A stretch of DNA of 64,000 nt from positions 186,001 through 250,000 of the forward strand of contig NW_027459163.1 of assembly GCF_050624435.1 (NCBI RefSeq), read 5' to 3'. The translations under genes and the position numbers were made by a program. Positions 59,697 through 64,000 of the stretch are shown here, one piece after another. Within the stretch, counting starts at the first letter, position 1. Every line of letters begins with the position of its first letter. Below the pieces are notes generated by a model. It made no database searches. It was not told where the DNA came from and saw only the letters and a program-made list of their open reading frames with translations. This DNA is from Tenrec ecaudatus (lineage: Eukaryota; Chordata; Mammalia; Afrosoricida; Tenrecidae).

Positions 59697-62600
59697 ATGG
59701 AAATAATACCCCTGAATATCTATGAACTAAACTCAGGCATTAAAAGACTGAGGCTAGCAGACTAGTTTAGACTAGTTTAGAAATACAACTAATCAATCTG
59801 CTGCCAACAGGAGACACATGTCAAGACTACAAACAAAACTAGGCTGAGAATCAAATGCTGGAGAAAAACATACCAAAGAAACAGCAATTAAAAAAAACCA
59901 AGGGTTGCAATCGTAATCTTGGATAAAACTGACCTCAAAGTGCAAACCATAAAAAGAGATGTGGAACACTATATATTGCTCAAGGGAACAGTAGGCAAAG
60001 AACCACTAAGCATTGTAAACATATTCCCCAAATGACAGACCTGCTGAATACGTCAAACAAATGCTTCAAAATATGAAAAAGGAAGTCACAGCCTCAACAA
60101 TTATAGTAGGTGACTTCAATACACCACTCTCTGAGAAAGAAATATCACAGGGAAAGAAACTCAACAAGGAGGCCAGAGATCTAAACACTACAATTAGTCA
60201 ATTTGACCTGATATATATTTACAGAACTTTTCATGAAAATACAAAATATTTCACATTCTTTTCAAGCCCACATAGCACATATTCGAAGATAGACGACATG
60301 CTGGGGCATAAGTCAAATCTGCATAAATTTAAGCACATTGATATCATATAGACTTCTCTCACTGACCACTGTGCCATAAGGCTGGAAATCAGCAAAAGGA
60401 AGATGAATAAAACAAGGCAAACAATTGGAGGATGAATAACTCTCTACTGAAAAAGGAGTGTGTACTGGCTCAGATCATAGATGAAATTAGGAAATTTCTA
60501 GAAACCAATGAGAATGAGAATAAGACGTACCAAAGCTTATGGGACACAGCAAAGGCAGTTATCAGAGGAAGTTTCATAGCAATACATGCACACCTGAGAA
60601 AGGAAGAAAGCCATATGATTGATATGCTGGCACAAAATTTACAGCAACTAGGGCTGAGTCAACAGCACAATCGTGCTAATAGCAAAAGAAAAGAAATAAT
60701 AAAAATCAGGGCTGAGATTTAGGAGAGGGAAAATAAGAAAACTATGGAAAAAATTAATGCTGCTAAAAGTTGGTTCTTTGAAAAGATAAACAGAATCAAC
60801 ATATCGTGGGTAAACCTAACCAAAGAAAGACGGGAACAAATTTCAATAGCAAGAATGAGGGATGAAAGAGGGGACATTACAACAGACTCTAATGAATTCA
60901 AAATGACAATTAAAGAGTATTACGAAGGACTGTATTCCAATGAATTCAACAACTTGGAAGACATGGTCAAATTTTGAAAAACAATCCCTCCCTCGAATTT
61001 CCCAGAGGAACATCAAGAATGTCAATAGACCCATAGCAATAGAAGAAATAGACAAGGATATCAAGGGATTACCAACCCCAAATTCCCTGGGCCAGATGGC
61101 TTCACAGGACAATTCTACCAAGCATTTAGGGAAGAAATGACACCAATCCTACACAAAATCTTCCAGAACATAGAAAAGACGGCAACCTCTTGAAGCAAGT
61201 ATAAATATGATACCCAAACAGGGCAGGAATCCTACAAGAATTGAGAACTACAGACCAATATTCTTAATGAACACAGATGCAAAAATTGTTAACAAAATAC
61301 TTGCCAATAGAATACAAATGTATATAAAACGAATACCATATATACTTGAATATAAGCCGACCTGAGTATAAGCCTAGGTACCTAGTTTTTACCTGGGAAA
61401 CTAGAAAAACTGATGACTTGAGTATAAGCCTAGGGTGGGAAATGCAGGATGTGAATTAACACAGAGACCAGAGGGGAGAGACGGAGCGCAGCCACGGACA
61501 CATCCTGACCAGTTCAGCTGCCAGCGTAAGTGAATCACTATGGGTGCTTCTGCAAATTGGAGCCTTCCACGTCATAGGATGGCTCTGATTGGCTAGATGT
61601 GAGTAACAAACATTCAAAGCCCTGAAGTATCAGTGGGGCTTTGAATGAACAGCGGAGGAACGACAATCACCTGTGAGATATTACACCTCGTATAAGTTAA
61701 ACCCCAGTTTTTCAGCACATTTTTTGTGCTGAAAAATTCAGCTTATACACGAGTATATATGGTAATTCACCATGACCAAGCAAGATTCATACCAGGGATA
61801 GTTCAACATACGAAAGACCATTAGTATCATGTGCCACATTGACATGAAAAACTCTAAGAACCACATGATAATATTGATAGATGTGGAAAAAGCATTCGAC
61901 AACATCCAACACCAATTCCTTTTTAAGACACGTCAGGAGATAGGAATGGAAGGACAATTCCTCAAGACCATACAAGCTATATATGAAGAACCAACAGCCA
62001 ACATGGTAGTCAATGCAGAAAAGAGGAACACAATTCCACAGAAAAAGGGTCCAGACAAGGATGCCCCTTGTCCCCACTCTTATTTAACATCGTACTGGAG
62101 GTTTTAGCTCGCAGCATAAGGCAAAGGAGAGACATCAAAGGTATTCGTCTGGGGAAGGAAGAGGTAAAACTATCGTTATATGTAGATGACATGATTTTAT
62201 AAATGGAAAATCCCAAAAGATCCAAAAGGGGCAGAGTGGCAGGATACAAGATCAACAAACAGAAGTCCACTGGACTGCTATACATATCAGCTAAAATAAC
62301 AGAAGAGGAGGTCAAAAAGGTGGTACCCATCACAATAGCCAAGCACAAATTAAAATATCTAGGGAAATAGCAGACTAAAAGAACAAAAAATTTATATGAG
62401 GAAAACTATGGAACACTATTACAAGAAACCAAGAGTGATTCAACAAATGGGAGAATATCCCATTTTTGTCGATCAGAAGACTCAATATAGTAAAGATGTC
62501 AGTTCTCTCCTAGGCACTATATAACTTTAATGCAATCCTGAGAGAATTACCCTCATCTTTCTTGAAAGAAATGGAAAAACTGATTACCAAATTCATATGG

Positions 62601-63410
62601 AGAGGGAAGAAGCCCAGAATTAGCAGAGACTCCCTAAGAAGGACACAGTGGGAGGGCTTGCTTTACCTGACTTTAGCACATATTATAATGCCATCATGGT
62701 CAAAACTGGGAGGTATTGGTATAATGACAGATACTTAGACTACTGGAAAAGAACTGAAAACCCAGAAATAAAATCATCAGCATACAGACAACTCACTTTT
62801 GATAAAGCCCCCAAAATATCAAAAGCAGGTACCCTCTTTAACAAGCGGTGTTGGAAAAAATGGATATCTACCTGCAGAAAAATGAAGCATGACCCTTATC
62901 TGACTCCATGCACAAGAATAAACTCAAGGTAAATCACAGACCTTGAGGTAAAACTGCAAACTATTAGGTCCATCAATAAGGGAACTGGGACCAATCTGAG
63001 AATTTTGGCACTGGGAATACATGGGATAGCAGAAACAGGGAAGGACACAAATGCACATGAGTCACAAATTGACATGTGGGATACACTGAAGATAAAACAT
63101 CTGTGTACATCAAAATAATTCACCAAGAGAGTAATAAGAGAGCCCACGGACTGGGAAAACATCTTTAGCCTGACACATCAGACAAAGGCCTTATTACTAA
63201 AATCTACAATACTCTGCTAGTTTCCAAAGAGAAAAAAACTAATTGCCCACCGAGGAGGTGGGCAAAGGACCTGAACAGCAGTTCCACAAGGGTACAAATC
63301 CGAATGCAAGGAGTTGGAAACAACCCAAATTTCCACCAACAAATGATTGGATTAAAAAACAGTGGTATATACATACAATGGAGTACTACACATCACTAAA
63401 AAGCAGTGAT
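59697..63410 (+). pseudogene. L1 ORF2 (endonuclease and reverse transcriptase), inactivated
   Basis: It starts at about ATGGAAATAATACCCCTG. Endonuclease motifs IIVGDFNTPLS (about 60103) and YSKIDDMLGHKS (60280) are present, the latter with D-D where S-K-I-D-H is usual. The RT has MIILIDVEKAFDNIQHQFLF (61850) and the active-site box [10 protein letters not shown] (62173-62199), directly followed by TAA. The C-terminal WYIHTMEYYTSLKSSDD block ends near 63415. Numerous stops and a MITE at 61336 preclude function. Confidence 0.85.
61336..61762. mobile_element. TA-flanked MITE, 427 bp, in L1 ORF2
   Basis: Ends CCATATATACTTGAATATAAGC and, reversed, CCATATATACTCGTGTATAAGC, flanked by TA (61334-61335, 61763-61764). 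The arms repeat GAGTATAAGCC, and an inner hairpin CAGCACATTTTTTGTGCTG lies at 61717-61735. ORF2 sequence is continuous once it is removed. Confidence 0.88.
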
Positions 63411-63419
63411 GACAAATAC

Positions 63420-64000
63420 TAAGAGGACGCCTGGCCCTCCCACCAGAAGAACTTATTTCAAAAGACGGCATTGAATCTGCAGCTCCAGGAGAGGGACATA
63501 TCTGATGGGAGCACATGGGTGATGATGAAGGGGGAGGAGGAGAAAGTGGAGCACATCCTGGCCCACCAGGTCTTGAGGACGATTATCCCGATTAGAGCAG
63601 CCAGTCCACAGAGAGGACCACATGGCCAGCCCCACTATGAGACATGACGCCCCTCACTGACCCATAGCTCTACCGGGGACAACACTGGAGACACAGTGTG
63701 GGAACTACGCCTGATCTGATCCCGCCACACCGAGGCAAAACACTAAGGGGGTGCAACAGAATAGCAAGGGAATGGAACGGCGAGGTCCTCAGGGAATGAT
63801 GAAGGTGGACTTTGGGGCTAGGGTGTGGTACCCCAATTGATTGAACTGGAAAACACTCCTAAAGGCCAACACACAATCCTTGAACTAACTACAAACTTTT
63901 CTTTCTTGTGCTTTTTTTTGTCATTGATTTATTGTTGTTGGTTGGTTGTATATTGTTCCTTGGTATTTTTATGTCTTGTTTTTGTGCATGTTATTATCTC
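63420..64000 (+). mobile_element. Start of the long L1 3' UTR
   Basis: Colinear with the antisense of 37680-37090: GGAGCACATCCTGGCCCACCA, GAGACACAGTGTGGGAACTA, GCAACAGAATAGCAAGGGAA and the terminal TTATTATCTC, which corresponds to GAGATAATAAT at 37099. The remaining 1.3 kb would lie beyond the window. Confidence 0.85.

Larger units (their letters stand above)
56783..64000 (+). mobile_element. LINE-1, near full length, running off the window
   Basis: The 5' end AGAGACTTCCAGGAAGATGGCGACTGAG is a typical L1 5' UTR start. It is followed by ORF1 (58413 on), ORF2 (about 59697 on) and, from about 63420, the 3' UTR shared with 37095-37680. Many stops and frameshifts make it inactive. Three DNA transposons lie inside it. 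Its 3' end is beyond 64000. Confidence 0.88.

Overview
This is nuclear DNA of a placental mammal, and the repeats point to an afrotherian. tRNA-derived SINEs of the AfroSINE type occur on both strands (for example 18113-18330, 45250-45470, 48885-49087, 51415-51575). The L1 3' ends are of a kind I associate with tenrecs; a tenrec such as Echinops is my best guess, but the species is inferred.

One host gene is recognisable, on the minus strand: the 3' half of NINL (ninein-like protein, Nlp), a coiled-coil centrosome and ciliary-base protein. Eight coding exons run from 54751 down to a stop codon at 18908: 54598-54751, 50510-50598, 46646-46758, 41718-41822, 39636-39705, 31694-31852, 27842-27955 and 18908-19099. 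Splice sites and phases join them into one open frame. Two departures from the human gene stand out. The large internal exon, used in the long isoform and skipped in isoform B, survives only as frameshifted and stop-containing relics between about 46765 and 49795, split by transposons. The two exons expected between 31694 and 27955 are not visible. Both losses keep the reading frame. The 5' exons of the gene lie beyond the window.

The rest is introns and downstream flank, mostly transposons. LINE-1 dominates: minus-strand copies at 1-2330, 9660-11870, 29746-31600, 34235-35775 and 35780-38400; older plus-strand copies at 12484-13080, 28380-28830, 42830-44700 and 44760-45140; and a long plus-strand copy from about 56783 to the window end. 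The high-copy repeat that recurs through the window (4551, 8298, 12215, 13715, 14815, 15735, 20737, 29551, 30601, 32700, 51590) is the roughly 2.1-kb 3' untranslated region of one L1 family, shown by the 35780-38400 copy, where it is continuous with the ORF2 end. Two L1 copies share an open frame in that region, just downstream of ORF2.

DNA transposons are varied: a hAT element with CAGGGGTGTCAA-type ends (1236-1970), a second hAT (24820-25043), a full-length but broken mariner (25997-27252), and three different TA-flanked MITEs inside one L1 (56993-57183, 58923-59275, 61336-61762). Retroviral remnants include a probable solo LTR (4586-5189), ERV-L-like internal fragments (about 5960-6480 and 23420-24025) and MaLR/MLT-type LTRs (45205-45965, 56285-56600). 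MIR, L2 and MER5A are also present. I found no rRNA, tRNA gene, CRISPR array or bacterial feature.
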